Shown: positions 25,720-35,291, counted from the first letter of the stretch. The stretch is 64,000 nucleotides of DNA from Flavobacterium piscisymbiosum (GCF_020905295.1 NZ_JAJJMM010000001.1:1240001-1304000); one strand, 5' to 3'. Notes: generated by a model from the sequence alone, not told the origin. A program made the numbers and translations.

Positions 25720-28332
25720 TTGAAAAAGAATACTCTTAAATATAGTTTTTTTCTGGTCTTTTTGTTTCTTTTGATAGCCTGTTCTACCAAGAAAAACACT
25801 TTTTTGGCCAGAAACTCACATGCCTTAAGTACAAAATATAATATTTTGTACAACGGCGGTATTGGCCTTGATAAAGGATTAAAATCCATACAGGCCAATG
25901 ATCAGGATAATTTCTGGAAGACTTTGCCTATCGAAAAAATGCAGGTTGATGAAAATTTTTCTGAAGAAGAAAAAGCTAAGAATCCTGATTTTGAAAGGGC
26001 AGAAACCAAGGCAACAAAAGCTATTCAGAAACACTCTATGAATATTGGAGGAAGAGAGCGAAATTCACAAATCGACGAAGCTTATTTAATGCTCGGAAAA
26101 GCGCGATATTATGATCAACGCTTTATTCCGGCTCTTGAAGCATTCAATTATATCTTATATAAATATCCTAATAGCAGTAATATTTATACAGCAAAAATCT
26201 GGCGCGAAAAAACAAATATGCGTTTAGGAAATGACGCTATTGTTTTAAAGAACATTAAACTTTTATTAAAAAATACAGATTTAGATAAACAGACTTTTTC
26301 AGACGCAAATGCTTTATTATCGGAAGCTTTTTTAAATTTAGAACAAAAAGACAGTGCCGTTGCCAAACTTAGAATCGCTGAAGAATTTACAAAAGTAAAC
26401 GAAGACAGAGCGCGTTACCGCTTTATTTTAGGCCAAATGTATCAGGACTCCGGAAAAAAAGACAGTGCAAATTATTTTTATGATGGCGTAATCGATATGA
26501 ATCGAAAAGCCGATCGTAAATATATGATGCATGCTTATGCTAAAAAAGCCGAAATGTTTGATTACAATAAGGATAATAAGCAACTGTTTCTTAAGGCATT
26601 TAATAATCTAGTTACAGACCGTGAAAACCGACCTTATTATGATATTCTTTTTTATCAAATGGGTGTTTTTTATGATAACTATAAAATACAGGATAGTGCG
26701 CTGATATTTTATAATAAATCATTGTTCAGGAAATCTAAAGATCCGTATTTAGTAGCTTCGACTTATCGAAATATTGGTAACATGTATTTTAAAAATACAG
26801 ATTATACAATGGCTGCCAAATATTATGACAGTACATTGGTAAAACTGGATCCTAAAACCAGGGAATATGCGTTTATCCAAAAAAACAGAAAAAATCTGGA
26901 TAACGTAATTAAGTACGAAGGAATTGCAAAACGTAACGATAGTATAATTAAAGTATACGGTTTACCGGCACCCGACAGAAAATTATACTTTGAAAATTAC
27001 ATTGCAGAGCTTAAAAAGAAAGATGAAGCAAAACGTATTTTAGAAGAAAAAGAAAAGGAAAGATTGGCCAATATAGACCGTAATACAAATTTGGGTAATG
27101 AGCCAACAGCTGTAAATCCAAACTCGATTGGGAAACCACCTTCTGATCCTGAAGGAATTATACCTCCGTCAGGAAACAATACTGCAAGTACTTTTTATTT
27201 TTATAATCCAACAACAGTTGCCTACGGAAAATTGCAATTCAAGAAATTGTGGGGTAACAGGACTTTGGGCGGAAACTGGAGATTGGCTGGAATAAAATCG
27301 GCTAATAATGCTGCAATGAACGATTCATTAAGTATTGCTCAGGAAGCGGCAGATAAACTAAAAGATTCTATTGTTGTCGAAAAATATACAACAGATTTTT
27401 ACGAAAAACAGCTTCCAAAAACACAGTTAGCAATAGATAGTATTGGTGTGGAACGTAATTTTGCATATTACCAATTAGGACTTATATATAAAGAGAAATT
27501 TAAGGAATATAATTTGGCAAGTGCCAAACTAGAGCAATTATTAAAAAACAATCCGGAAGAAAAATTGATTTTGCCATCGATGTATAATTTGTATAAAATA
27601 TACCAGATTACAAATCCGGCAAAAGCAGAAGCTATAAAAATGGATATTAGTTCTAAATATCCAAATTCAAGATATGCACAAATTTTAAACAATACCAACT
27701 CAGAAGATTTAGCATCTGCAGATAAAGAGTATCAAAAATGGTACAAACTATTTCAGGAAGAACAGTTTGATACCGTTTTGGATAATATTGACAATCTGAT
27801 CAATCAATATTCTGGTGATGAAATTGTTTCTAAATATGAATTATTAAAAGCAAATACTTTAGGAAAAGTAAATGGTCTTGCAGCATATAAAAGCGGTTTA
27901 GAGAACGTTGCGGATAATTATCCAAATAGTGATGAAGGGAAAAATGCAAGAGAAATTTTAGAGAAGCAAATTCCTGGTTTAGAAAAAATGGATTTTACAA
28001 CAGTTGATAATAAAAACTGGAAAATTTTATATTTAGTTCCTAATAACGATTCAAAAACCCGTAAAAAAATCGAAGAAGCAATTAAAGTATTTTTGTTAGT
28101 TGAAAATTATGAGAGATTAACCACTTCTTTCGACAGATACAACAAAACAGAAAGTTTTATAGTTGTTCATGGTTTAAAATCTGAGGCTTATGCCAAAGAT
28201 GTTTCGGGAGTTTTTAGGGATGATAAAAAATATCTGATATCAAATCAGCCCATTATTATCTCGAGTGATAATTATAAGCTGATTCAAATTAAAAAAAATC
28301 TCGAAGCCTACTTAGCCCCCAAAACCCCATAA
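25720..28332 (+). CDS. sprE: SprE-type TPR lipoprotein, gliding motility / type IX secretion
   Basis: An 870-residue lipoprotein starting at a TTG. The signal ends in the lipobox LIAC with Cys21, and the mature protein is built from helical TPR-like repeats (about 100-400 and 575-760). A low-complexity charged segment lies near 425-490. The opening KYNILYNGGIGLDKGL and the overall plan match SprE of Flavobacterium johnsoniae (PorW in Porphyromonas). SprE is needed for gliding and for secretion through the type IX system and is placed at the outer membrane. It lies directly before a bactofilin gene (11-base gap), suggesting one transcript. Confidence 0.88.
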   Translation: MKKNTLKYSFFLVFLFLLIACSTKKNTFLARNSHALSTKYNILYNGGIGLDKGLKSIQANDQDNFWKTLPIEKMQVDENFSEEEKAKNPDFERAETKATKAIQKHSMNIGGRERNSQIDEAYLMLGKARYYDQRFIPALEAFNYILYKYPNSSNIYTAKIWREKTNMRLGNDAIVLKNIKLLLKNTDLDKQTFSDANALLSEAFLNLEQKDSAVAKLRIAEEFTKVNEDRARYRFILGQMYQDSGKKDSANYFYDGVIDMNRKADRKYMMHAYAKKAEMFDYNKDNKQLFLKAFNNLVTDRENRPYYDILFYQMGVFYDNYKIQDSALIFYNKSLFRKSKDPYLVASTYRNIGNMYFKNTDYTMAAKYYDSTLVKLDPKTREYAFIQKNRKNLDNVIKYEGIAKRNDSIIKVYGLPAPDRKLYFENYIAELKKKDEAKRILEEKEKERLANIDRNTNLGNEPTAVNPNSIGKPPSDPEGIIPPSGNNTASTFYFYNPTTVAYGKLQFKKLWGNRTLGGNWRLAGIKSANNAAMNDSLSIAQEAADKLKDSIVVEKYTTDFYEKQLPKTQLAIDSIGVERNFAYYQLGLIYKEKFKEYNLASAKLEQLLKNNPEEKLILPSMYNLYKIYQITNPAKAEAIKMDISSKYPNSRYAQILNNTNSEDLASADKEYQKWYKLFQEEQFDTVLDNIDNLINQYSGDEIVSKYELLKANTLGKVNGLAAYKSGLENVADNYPNSDEGKNAREILEKQIPGLEKMDFTTVDNKNWKILYLVPNNDSKTRKKIEEAIKVFLLVENYERLTTSFDRYNKTESFIVVHGLKSEAYAKDVSGVFRDDKKYLISNQPIIISSDNYKLIQIKKNLEAYLAPKTP

Positions 28333-28343
28333 TCCCCATAATC

Positions 28344-28757
28344 ATGTTTGATAAAGTTAAAAAAAACGGAACAGAACTCTTAGGTAAAACAAATAGAATT
28401 GTAGAAGGCACCTCTATAATAGGTGATATTGTTTCTAAAGCCGATTTTAGATTAGACGGCGAATTGATAGGAAACTTTACTTCGCAAGGAAAATTAGTTA
28501 TAGGCGCTTCAGGCGTTGTAAGAGGAGAAATTGTTTGCAATAACGCTGATATCGAAGGTGAATTTCAGGGAAAAATTAAAGTTTTAGAAATCCTTAATAT
28601 AAAAGCATCTGCACAAATTCATGGCGAAGTTGCTGTAGGAAAACTGTCTATCGAACCAGGAGCAGATTTTACGGCTACTTGTACGATGCTAACAAATAAT
28701 CCAAAAGAAGTAACGCTAAAAGATGGAAAAGGAACCGAACAAAAACAGAAGGAATAA
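28344..28757 (+). CDS. Bactofilin (polymer-forming cytoskeletal protein)
   Basis: A 137-residue bactofilin. The central part (about 22-115) is a run of short beta-helix rungs with repeating small and hydrophobic residues (DFRLDGELIGNFTSQGKLVI, GASGVVRGEIVCNNADIEGE). Flexible charged ends flank it. Bactofilins polymerise without nucleotide and scaffold envelope processes. The stop lies inside the start region of the AtpI-like gene (35-base overlap), and sprE is just upstream, so it bridges the motility gene and the ATP synthase cluster. Confidence 0.88.
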   Translation: MFDKVKKNGTELLGKTNRIVEGTSIIGDIVSKADFRLDGELIGNFTSQGKLVIGASGVVRGEIVCNNADIEGEFQGKIKVLEILNIKASAQIHGEVAVGKLSIEPGADFTATCTMLTNNPKEVTLKDGKGTEQKQKE

Positions 28758-28950
28758 ATGGATGCCGCTTATTAATATTCCCGTTCAAATGGGACTTATT
28801 ATTTTCGTGTTCTCTTACTTCGGAACATGGTTAGATGAAAATCATCCAAGTCCAAAAGTGTATTACAATACAATCTTTGTAATGCTGGGTGTTGGGCTAG
28901 CCTTATATAATGTGATTCGCCAGGTTAACGACATTAATAAGACAAAGTGA
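28723..28950 (+). CDS. AtpI/AtpZ-like small membrane protein
   Basis: A 75-residue protein with two hydrophobic helices (about 15-36 and 46-66) joined by a short polar turn, and a basic N-terminus. This is the layout of AtpI/AtpZ proteins, which precede F0F1 operons and are linked to c-ring assembly or cation transport. The ATG at 28723 overlaps the bactofilin 3' end. The ATG at 28762 would lose the basic N-terminus, so I keep the longer form. A separate membrane-protein gene and atpB follow. Confidence 0.8.
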   Translation: MEKEPNKNRRNKWMPLINIPVQMGLIIFVFSYFGTWLDENHPSPKVYYNTIFVMLGVGLALYNVIRQVNDINKTK

Positions 28951-29009
28951 TTTTTGTCATTGAAAGCATTTGATAAAAAAGTGCATCTTTGCATAAAATT
29001 ATTTTTCAA

Positions 29010-29402
29010 ATGCTTTCAAAAAATTACAAATCTATTTTACATTTATTCTTTTTTGCTTTGGCGGCTTATGTTTTGCATAGAGCAGCTTTTTTAATATTAG
29101 ATTTAAATACGCAAACCTTTTATTATAGTATAGAATTTTTGTATTTGATTTTTTTCGGATTATCAGCATTATTATACCTTATATTATTAATAGTAAAAAA
29201 GAAGAATTTTGAGATTGTCGGGATGGCTTTCCTATTCGGAACTTTTACTCAAATGTTAATAGGATATTTAATTTTAAGACCAATTTTAGAAAACCATAGT
29301 GCAGAGGTTATGGTTGAAAAAATCAGTTTTTTTATAACATTTATTTTGTTTTTGTTATTTGAGACGCTTTTAACTGCCCGATTATTAAATGAAAAGCGTT
29401 AA
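29010..29402 (+). CDS. Small membrane protein before atpB (DUF6168-like?)
   Basis: A protein of 130 residues from the ATG at 29010. The frame begins with a TTG at 28989, but a promoter-like CATCTTTG overlaps that codon. It has four hydrophobic helices (about 12-30, 38-60, 68-90 and 100-125) and occupies the place where many bacteria keep an uncharacterised 'AtpI-like' or AtpQ-type gene. I recall the flavobacterial family as DUF6168 but am unsure. A role in ATP synthase assembly is inferred from position only. Confidence 0.7.
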   Translation: MLSKNYKSILHLFFFALAAYVLHRAAFLILDLNTQTFYYSIEFLYLIFFGLSALLYLILLIVKKKNFEIVGMAFLFGTFTQMLIGYLILRPILENHSAEVMVEKISFFITFILFLLFETLLTARLLNEKR

Positions 29403-29450
29403 AATGGGGATTCTGTAAAAAAGGGTTCAAAAATAATTTTTCATATCCTT

Positions 29451-29478
29451 TTGAATATTAATAAAAAATGTACCTTTG
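29451..29478 (+). promoter_or_regulatory. Promoter of the atp operon (TTG-N17-TACCTTTG)
   Basis: TTG at 29451-29453 and TACCTTTG at 29471-29478 are separated by 17 bases, within the spacing known for the Bacteroidota primary sigma factor. The start of atpB is 42 bases downstream. This is the most complete promoter match in the window. Confidence 0.65.
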
Positions 29479-29520
29479 CACCAAATTTTAGAAACGTAAA
29501 AAATAAGATTTTTAACAGAT

Positions 29521-30696
29521 ATGGTGATTTCAAACAAACCGCTCAAATTTATTCTTGCAGCTTTAGTAGCTTGTTCTCCAGTAATGAGTTTTGCAAATTC
29601 AGAGAATGACTCAACGCATGTACAGACTGAAACTGCTCATGAAGAGAAAGTAATTTCGCATAACGCTCCTGTAGAAGGTGAGCATGAAGCTCTGGATCCA
29701 AAAGCTAAAGTAGACGCTTTTATTGATCATCACTTACAAGATTCTCATGATTTTGTTTTCTTTTCAGATGAAAAAGAAAATAAACATTATGGTTTCTCAT
29801 TACCAGTTATTCTTATTGACGGAGGATTGAAAATTTTCTCTTCTTCAAAATTACACCACGGTGAAGAAGTTGCAGAAGTTGATGGAAACTTCTATAAACT
29901 AGTTCACGGTAAAATCTACAAAACAGATGCTGCCGGTACCATTACTTTTAATGAGCACGGACATCCTGAAAACGAAAAGCCATTAGATTTTTCTATTACA
30001 AAAAATGTAGTTTCAATGCTTTTTGTTGCAGTACTATTATTTATAATGTTTACTGGTTTAGCAAAATCATATAAAAAAGGACCAATCCCAACTGGATTTG
30101 GCAGAGTATTAGAACCGCTTATCATTTTCATTAGAGACGAAATTGCGATTCCTAATATCGGAGAGAAAAAATACAGAAAATATATGGGTTACCTTTTAAC
30201 CGTATTTTTCTTTGTGTGGGTGTTAAACTTATTAGGTATGACTCCACTAGGAATTAACGTTACCGGAAATATTGCCATCACAGTTTGTTTGGCTGCATTT
30301 ACTTTCATTATTACTCAATTTAGTGCAAACAAAGATTATTGGGGACACATTTTCTGGATGCCGGGAGTTCCTGTACCAATGAAAATTATTTTAGCTCCAA
30401 TTGAAATCTTAGGAACATTAACAAAACCATTTGCATTATTAATTCGTTTGTATGCAAATATTACTGCAGGTCACGTAGTAATTATGAGTTTGATCGCAAT
30501 GATCTTTGTAGGTAAAAATTTAGCTGCAGATTTGCCAATCTCTATGGGATTAACATTATTTATTTCTGTTATCGAAATTTTAGTTGCATTTTTACAGGCA
30601 TTCATTTTCACCATGTTATCATCATTGTTTATTGGTATGGCTGTTCAGGATCATGATCATGCACATCATCACGAAGATGAAACTGCAATCATTTAA
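29521..30696 (+). CDS. atpB: F0F1 ATP synthase subunit a
   Basis: A 391-residue membrane protein forming the proton half-channels next to the c-ring. It has a predicted signal peptide (1-25) and a long His/Glu-rich extension (about 26-155), as in other Bacteroidota, before five to six membrane helices. The essential arginine is Arg309 in LLIRLYANITAGH. The C-terminus is His/Asp-rich (QDHDHAHHHEDE), which could bind metal. First gene of atpBEFHAG. Confidence 0.95.
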   Translation: MVISNKPLKFILAALVACSPVMSFANSENDSTHVQTETAHEEKVISHNAPVEGEHEALDPKAKVDAFIDHHLQDSHDFVFFSDEKENKHYGFSLPVILIDGGLKIFSSSKLHHGEEVAEVDGNFYKLVHGKIYKTDAAGTITFNEHGHPENEKPLDFSITKNVVSMLFVAVLLFIMFTGLAKSYKKGPIPTGFGRVLEPLIIFIRDEIAIPNIGEKKYRKYMGYLLTVFFFVWVLNLLGMTPLGINVTGNIAITVCLAAFTFIITQFSANKDYWGHIFWMPGVPVPMKIILAPIEILGTLTKPFALLIRLYANITAGHVVIMSLIAMIFVGKNLAADLPISMGLTLFISVIEILVAFLQAFIFTMLSSLFIGMAVQDHDHAHHHEDETAII

Positions 30697-30729
30697 TTTA
30701 GAAGTTTAATTTTATATATATAAATAGTT

Positions 30730-30927
30730 ATGGGAACAATTCCAACTTTAGTAGGTGCTGGATTAGTAGTAATCGGAGCAGGTTTAGGTTTAGGTAAAAT
30801 CGGTGGATCTGCTATGGACGCTATTGCTCGTCAGCCAGAAGCTGCTGGTAAAATTCAAACTGCGATGATTATTATCGCGGCTTTATTAGAAGGTTTAGCA
30901 TTTGCTGCTTTAATCTTAGGAAAATAA
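30730..30927 (+). CDS. atpE: F0F1 ATP synthase subunit c
   Basis: A 65-residue hairpin of two membrane helices, at the short end for subunit c. The polar loop RQPE is at 34-37 and the ion-carrying carboxylate is Glu54 in ALLEGLAF. No polar residue that would mark a sodium site is obvious in helix 1, so protons are the likely coupling ion. The gap to atpF is 89 bases and holds a hairpin. Confidence 0.96.
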   Translation: MGTIPTLVGAGLVVIGAGLGLGKIGGSAMDAIARQPEAAGKIQTAMIIIAALLEGLAFAALILGK

Positions 30928-30940
30928 TAAAGAAAGAAAT

Positions 30941-30975
30941 AACAACATCTTTAACGGTTGGTTAAAGGTGTTGTT
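30941..30975 (+). promoter_or_regulatory. Hairpin between atpE and atpF
   Basis: AACAACATCTTTAAC (30941-30955) pairs with GTTAAAGGTGTTGTT (30961-30975), 15 pairs with one G-U, and a 5-base loop. A weak T-rich tract follows (ACTTTTAAAAAA). It may act as a partial terminator or protect the atpE mRNA 3' end, raising subunit c output over downstream subunits. Confidence 0.65.
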
Positions 30976-31016
30976 ACTTTTAAAAAAAGAAATTAAATAT
31001 TTAATATAGTTATAAA

Positions 31017-31517
31017 ATGGATAAGTTAATTAACGATTTTTCATTCGGTTTATTCTTTTGGCAAGCTTTAATCTTGTTGGTTTTAATTTTACTTTTAGTA
31101 AAATTTGCCTGGAAACCAATTATGGAATCTATTACCGCAAGAGAAGAAGGTATTAAAAATGCATTACTTTCTGCTGAAAATGCAAAGAGAGAAATGGAAA
31201 ATTTGCAAGCTGACAATCAAAGAATTTTGAATGAAGCTCGTGCAGAACGTGACGCGATGCTAAAAGAAGCTCGTGAGATGAAAGAGAAAATGATTGCTGA
31301 TTCTAAAAACGAAGCACAAGAAGCAGGTCAAAAAATGATCGCTCAGGCGAAAGCGGCTATCGAAAGTGAAAAAAATGCTGCTATGGCTGAATTGAAATTA
31401 CAAGTTTCTACTTTATCATTAAGCATTGCTGAAAAAATATTGAAAGAAGAACTATCTAACAAAGAATCTCAAACTAAATTAGTTGAGAAAATGTTAGGTG
31501 ACGTAAAGTTAAACTAA
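31017..31517 (+). CDS. atpF: F0F1 ATP synthase subunit b
   Basis: A 166-residue peripheral-stalk subunit: one membrane helix at about 10-30, followed by a long charged coiled coil (about 35-140) rich in Ala, Glu and Lys. FAWKPIMESITAREEGIKNAL after the helix is typical. The stop is 4 bases before atpH. Confidence 0.95.
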   Translation: MDKLINDFSFGLFFWQALILLVLILLLVKFAWKPIMESITAREEGIKNALLSAENAKREMENLQADNQRILNEARAERDAMLKEAREMKEKMIADSKNEAQEAGQKMIAQAKAAIESEKNAAMAELKLQVSTLSLSIAEKILKEELSNKESQTKLVEKMLGDVKLN

Positions 31518-31521
31518 GATT

Positions 31522-32055
31522 ATGGCAAGTACAAGAGCAGCAATTCGTTATGCAAAAGCAATTCTAGACTTAGCAAACTCTAAAGGTGTTGCCGAAGCTG
31601 TCAATAACGATATGAAGTCGATTGCAACAGCAATTGATACAAATCTGGAATTGAGTACATTTATCCAAAACCCAACTACAAAAGTTGAAGTTAAAGAAAG
31701 TGCTCTTTTAGAAGTTTTTGCAGATGTAAATGGAGTAACCAAAGGTTTGTTTCATTTATTGTTTGAAAACAAAAGATTTGAAATTTTGGAAGCAATTGCT
31801 TTAGAATATAAAAAATTATTTGATGAAGGTAATGGAGTTGAAGTAGCAAAAGTTACAACAGCGATTCCTATGGATGCAGCTTTAGAAGCTAAAGTTCTGG
31901 AAAAAGTTGCTACATTATCAGATAAGAAAATAACAATAGAAAATACAGTAGATCCATCAATCATTGGAGGATTTATTTTAAGAATAGGTGATCAACAATA
32001 CAATGCTTCTGTTGCAAACAGATTGCAGGTATTAAAAAGAGAGTTAAGTAATTAG
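31522..32055 (+). CDS. atpH: F0F1 ATP synthase subunit delta
   Basis: A 177-residue soluble subunit of the peripheral stalk. The N-terminal helical domain begins RAAIRYAKAILDLA and carries FHLLFENKRF near 75-84. The C-terminal domain ends with the family motif DPSIIGGFILRIGDQQYNAS near 144-163. Length fits the family. Confidence 0.95.
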   Translation: MASTRAAIRYAKAILDLANSKGVAEAVNNDMKSIATAIDTNLELSTFIQNPTTKVEVKESALLEVFADVNGVTKGLFHLLFENKRFEILEAIALEYKKLFDEGNGVEVAKVTTAIPMDAALEAKVLEKVATLSDKKITIENTVDPSIIGGFILRIGDQQYNASVANRLQVLKRELSN

Positions 32056-32093
32056 TTTTATTACACATAAAAGTGTCTAAATTATAAATTAAG

Positions 32094-33671
32094 ATGGCGG
32101 AAATCAAACCTGCTGAAATTTCAGCAATATTAAGAAAGCAAGTAGAAGGTTTTGAATCTGGTGCTACGCTAGAAGAAGTAGGAACAGTACTTCAAGTTGG
32201 AGACGGTATTGCTCGTATTTACGGGCTATCGAATGTACAATATGGTGAGTTAGTTGAATTTGACAACGGACTTGAAGCTATTGTATTGAACCTTGAAGAA
32301 GACAATGTTGGTGTGGTACTTTTAGGACCATCAACTGGAATCAAAGAAGGATCAACAGCAAAAAGAACACAACGTATCGCTTCTCTTAAAGTAGGTGAGC
32401 AAATGGTAGGACGTGTAGTAAACACTCTTGGTTTTCCAATTGATGGAAAAGGACCAATTGGTGGAGACTTATACGAAATGCCTCTAGAAAGAAAAGCTCC
32501 TGGAGTTATCTTCCGTCAGCCAGTTACTGAGCCATTACAAACAGGAGTAAAAGCAGTAGATGCTATGATCCCGGTTGGTCGTGGACAACGTGAGCTTGTT
32601 ATTGGTGACCGTCAAACAGGTAAATCAACTGTTTGTATCGATACGATCTTAAATCAAAAAGAATTTTACGATGCAGGAAAACCTGTATTCTGTATATATG
32701 TTGCAATTGGACAAAAAGCTTCAACTGTAGCAGGAATCGCTAAAATGTTAGAAGAAAAAGGTGCAATGGCTTACACAGTTATTGTTGCAGCTAATGCTTC
32801 TGACCCAGCTCCAATGCAAGTTTATGCTCCTTTCGCAGGTGCTGCAATTGGAGAGTACTTTAGAGATTCAGGTCGTCCAGCACTTATTGTGTATGATGAT
32901 TTATCTAAACAAGCTGTTGCTTACCGTGAGGTTTCTCTTTTATTAAGAAGACCACCGGGACGTGAGGCTTATCCTGGAGACGTTTTCTACTTACACTCTC
33001 GTTTATTAGAGCGTGCTTGTAAAGTAATCGCTGATGACGGAATTGCTAAAAACATGAACGATTTACCAGATTCTATCAAGTCTATCGTAAAAGGTGGTGG
33101 TTCATTAACTGCTTTACCAATTATCGAAACTCAGGCTGGTGACGTTTCTGCATATATCCCAACAAACGTAATTTCGATTACAGATGGTCAGATTTTCCTT
33201 GATGGAGATTTGTTCAACTCTGGAGTTCGTCCTGCTATTAACGTAGGTATTTCAGTATCTCGTGTTGGAGGTAATGCTCAGATTAAATCAATGAAAAAAG
33301 TTTCAGGAACTTTAAAATTAGACCAGGCTCAATTCCGTGAATTAGAAGCTTTCGCTAAATTTGGTTCTGACTTGGATTCAGTTACTTTAAACGTAATTGA
33401 AAAAGGTAAAAGAAACGTTGAGATCTTGAAACAAGGTTTAAATGATCCTTATACTGTAGAAAATCAAGTAGCTATTATTTATGCAGGTTCTAAAAACTTA
33501 TTAAGAAACGTTCCTGTAAATAAAGTAAAAGAGTTTGAAGCTGATTTCTTAGCTTACTTAAACAGTAAACATAAAGATACGCTTAACGCTTTGAAAGCTG
33601 GTAAATTAGATGACAACATTACTGATGTTATCGAAAAAGCAGCAAAAGAAATTTCAGCAAAATATAACTAA
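32094..33671 (+). CDS. atpA: F0F1 ATP synthase subunit alpha
   Basis: A 525-residue nucleotide-binding, non-catalytic subunit of F1. P-loop GDRQTGKST is at about 171-179, [16 protein letters not shown] marks Walker B, and the arginine-finger region [10 protein letters not shown] is near 388-397. Codon use shows the strong bias of a highly expressed gene. Its catalytic partner beta (atpD) is not in this window. Confidence 0.97.
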   Translation: MAEIKPAEISAILRKQVEGFESGATLEEVGTVLQVGDGIARIYGLSNVQYGELVEFDNGLEAIVLNLEEDNVGVVLLGPSTGIKEGSTAKRTQRIASLKVGEQMVGRVVNTLGFPIDGKGPIGGDLYEMPLERKAPGVIFRQPVTEPLQTGVKAVDAMIPVGRGQRELVIGDRQTGKSTVCIDTILNQKEFYDAGKPVFCIYVAIGQKASTVAGIAKMLEEKGAMAYTVIVAANASDPAPMQVYAPFAGAAIGEYFRDSGRPALIVYDDLSKQAVAYREVSLLLRRPPGREAYPGDVFYLHSRLLERACKVIADDGIAKNMNDLPDSIKSIVKGGGSLTALPIIETQAGDVSAYIPTNVISITDGQIFLDGDLFNSGVRPAINVGISVSRVGGNAQIKSMKKVSGTLKLDQAQFRELEAFAKFGSDLDSVTLNVIEKGKRNVEILKQGLNDPYTVENQVAIIYAGSKNLLRNVPVNKVKEFEADFLAYLNSKHKDTLNALKAGKLDDNITDVIEKAAKEISAKYN

Positions 33672-33761
33672 TAAGATAATTGGTCAGTTAGATAATTAGA
33701 AAGTGTTTCAACATTCTTCTAATTATCTAATTTTCAAATTGTCACATTTTCTAATTAATAG

Positions 33762-34622
33762 ATGGCAAATTTAAAGGAAATCCGTAATAGAATTACTTCC
33801 GTTTCATCGACGATGCAAATTACATCGGCAATGAAAATGGTTTCTGCTGCAAAGCTTAAGAAAGCACAAGATGCAATCACTGCAATGCGCCCTTATGCCG
33901 AGAAATTAACGGAGTTGTTGCAAAACCTTTCTGCTACACTTGATGGTGAAGTTGGAGGAGATTATACAACACAACGTGAAGTAAAAAAAGTATTGCTTGT
34001 AGCTATAACTTCAAACAGAGGTTTATGTGGTGCATTCAATTCAAATATTATTAAAGAGGTTAAAAATCGTTCTGCTTTTTATGCCGGAAAACAAGTTGAT
34101 GTTTTTCCTATTGGTAAAAAAGGAAATGATGTATTAAGTAAATCTCATAAAGTTCACGGTCACCATAATGCAATTTTCGATCATTTAACTTTTGAAAATG
34201 TTGCCGGAATTGCTGATAACTTAACTCAGAAATTTTTATCTGGAGAATACGACAGAATCGAATTGATTTACAATCAGTTTAAAAATGCTGCGACACAAAT
34301 CGTTCAAACAGAACAATTTTTACCGTTGGCACCAATTAAATCTGATGTACCGGTTTCTACAGGAGATTATATTTTTGAACCTTCAAAAGAAGAAATTGTG
34401 TTAACATTGATTCCTAAATCATTAAAAACACAATTATACAAAGGTATTCGTGATTCATTTGCTTCAGAACACGGAGCGCGTATGACAGCAATGCACAAAG
34501 CAACTGACAACGCAACTGAATTAAGAAACCAATTGAAATTGACTTACAATAAAGCACGTCAGGCATCTATTACAAACGAAATCCTTGAGATCGTTGGTGG
34601 AGCAGAAGCTTTGAACGGATAA
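33762..34622 (+). CDS. atpG: F0F1 ATP synthase subunit gamma
   Basis: A 286-residue central-shaft subunit. The N-terminal helix carries KEIRNRITSVSSTMQITSAM and the C-terminal helix ends with ASITNEILEIVGGAEALNG, both hallmarks. ITSNRGLCGAFNSNI near 82-96 is also family-typical. It is the last gene of the operon, followed by a strong terminator. The 90-base gap to atpA is longer than usual. Confidence 0.96.
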   Translation: MANLKEIRNRITSVSSTMQITSAMKMVSAAKLKKAQDAITAMRPYAEKLTELLQNLSATLDGEVGGDYTTQREVKKVLLVAITSNRGLCGAFNSNIIKEVKNRSAFYAGKQVDVFPIGKKGNDVLSKSHKVHGHHNAIFDHLTFENVAGIADNLTQKFLSGEYDRIELIYNQFKNAATQIVQTEQFLPLAPIKSDVPVSTGDYIFEPSKEEIVLTLIPKSLKTQLYKGIRDSFASEHGARMTAMHKATDNATELRNQLKLTYNKARQASITNEILEIVGGAEALNG

Positions 34623-34640
34623 TTTATTCAAGACATATAA

Positions 34641-34674
34641 AAAAGAGCCGACAAGTAATTGTCGGCTCTTTTTA
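34641..34674 (+). terminator. Strong intrinsic terminator after atpG
   Basis: AAAAGAGCCGACA (34641-34653) pairs perfectly with TGTCGGCTCTTTT (34660-34672) around a 6-base loop, followed by more T. It closes the atpBEFHAG operon. Confidence 0.92.
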
Positions 34675-34712
34675 TATATATAGTAGTTTTAGTTTTTCTA
34701 ATTTTTAAACTT

Positions 34713-34764
34713 ATAAAATGGTGATTCTCAATTCAATCAAAACCGAGAATCAGTTACCATTTTA
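34713..34764. repeat. Inverted repeat after the atp terminator
   Basis: ATAAAATGGTGATTCTC (34713-34729) is the reverse complement of 34745-34764, except for a 4-base insertion (AGTT) in the right arm. It could fold into a bulged hairpin. Role unknown. Confidence 0.7.
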
Positions 34765-34797
34765 TAAAATTATTGACAGATTTATCACCTCTGTAGT

Positions 34798-35150
34798 GCT
34801 TTGTCTTTCATGGGAACAAACTAGCTTTATCAGTCCCAATGCTCTGTTTTTTTGAGGGTTACATATCAGCAGAATCACTCCCTTTTTGCTTTGTCTTTTA
34901 TGGGAACAAACTAGCTTTATTAGTCCCAATGCTCTGTTTTTTTGAGGGTTACATTTCAGCAGAATCAATCCCTTTGCTTTGTCTTTTATGGGAACAAACT
35001 AGCTTTATCAGTCCCAATGCTCTGTTTTTTTGAGGGTTACATTTCAGCAGAATCAATCCCTTTGCTTTGTCTTTTGTGGGAACAAACTAGCTTTATTAGT
35101 CCCAATGCTTTGCTTTTTTTTGAAAGGTTGTATTTTAGCTTTGCTCATTC
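34798..35150. repeat. Tandem array of four 88-90 bp units
   Basis: Units begin with GCTTTGTCTTTtATGGGAAC at 34798, 34888, 34976 and 35064 (periods 90, 88 and 88), with a decayed start of a fifth at about 35138. Unit 4 is degenerate in its last third. Each has a conserved core GGGAACAAACTAGCTTTATC and AGTCCCAATGCTCTGTTTTT. Because 88 is not a multiple of three, the frames through the array on either strand are not genes. It fills most of the 669-base gap between atpG and the acetyltransferase. Confidence 0.9.
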
Positions 35151-35291
35151 CTTTCATACAAAGTTAATATAGAAGTACTTCGAATTATTTATACAATTTT
35201 TTAACTTTATTATAAATTTCACACATACAGTTATAAAGTCTTATAACAGGCAATATAAAATTGAGTATTTTTGATGTCTATTTTTATTACA

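Noticed and set aside
25689..25898. Minus-strand frame opposite the sprE start
   Set aside because: Shadow of the sprE signal-peptide region, with no support of its own.
34798..35150. CRISPR array
   Set aside because: Units repeat over their whole length with no variable spacers, and no cas genes are near.
34762..35172. Small reading frames through the tandem array on both strands
   Set aside because: They only reflect the 88-90 bp repeat; the period shifts frame, and the two strands give equally repetitive peptides.
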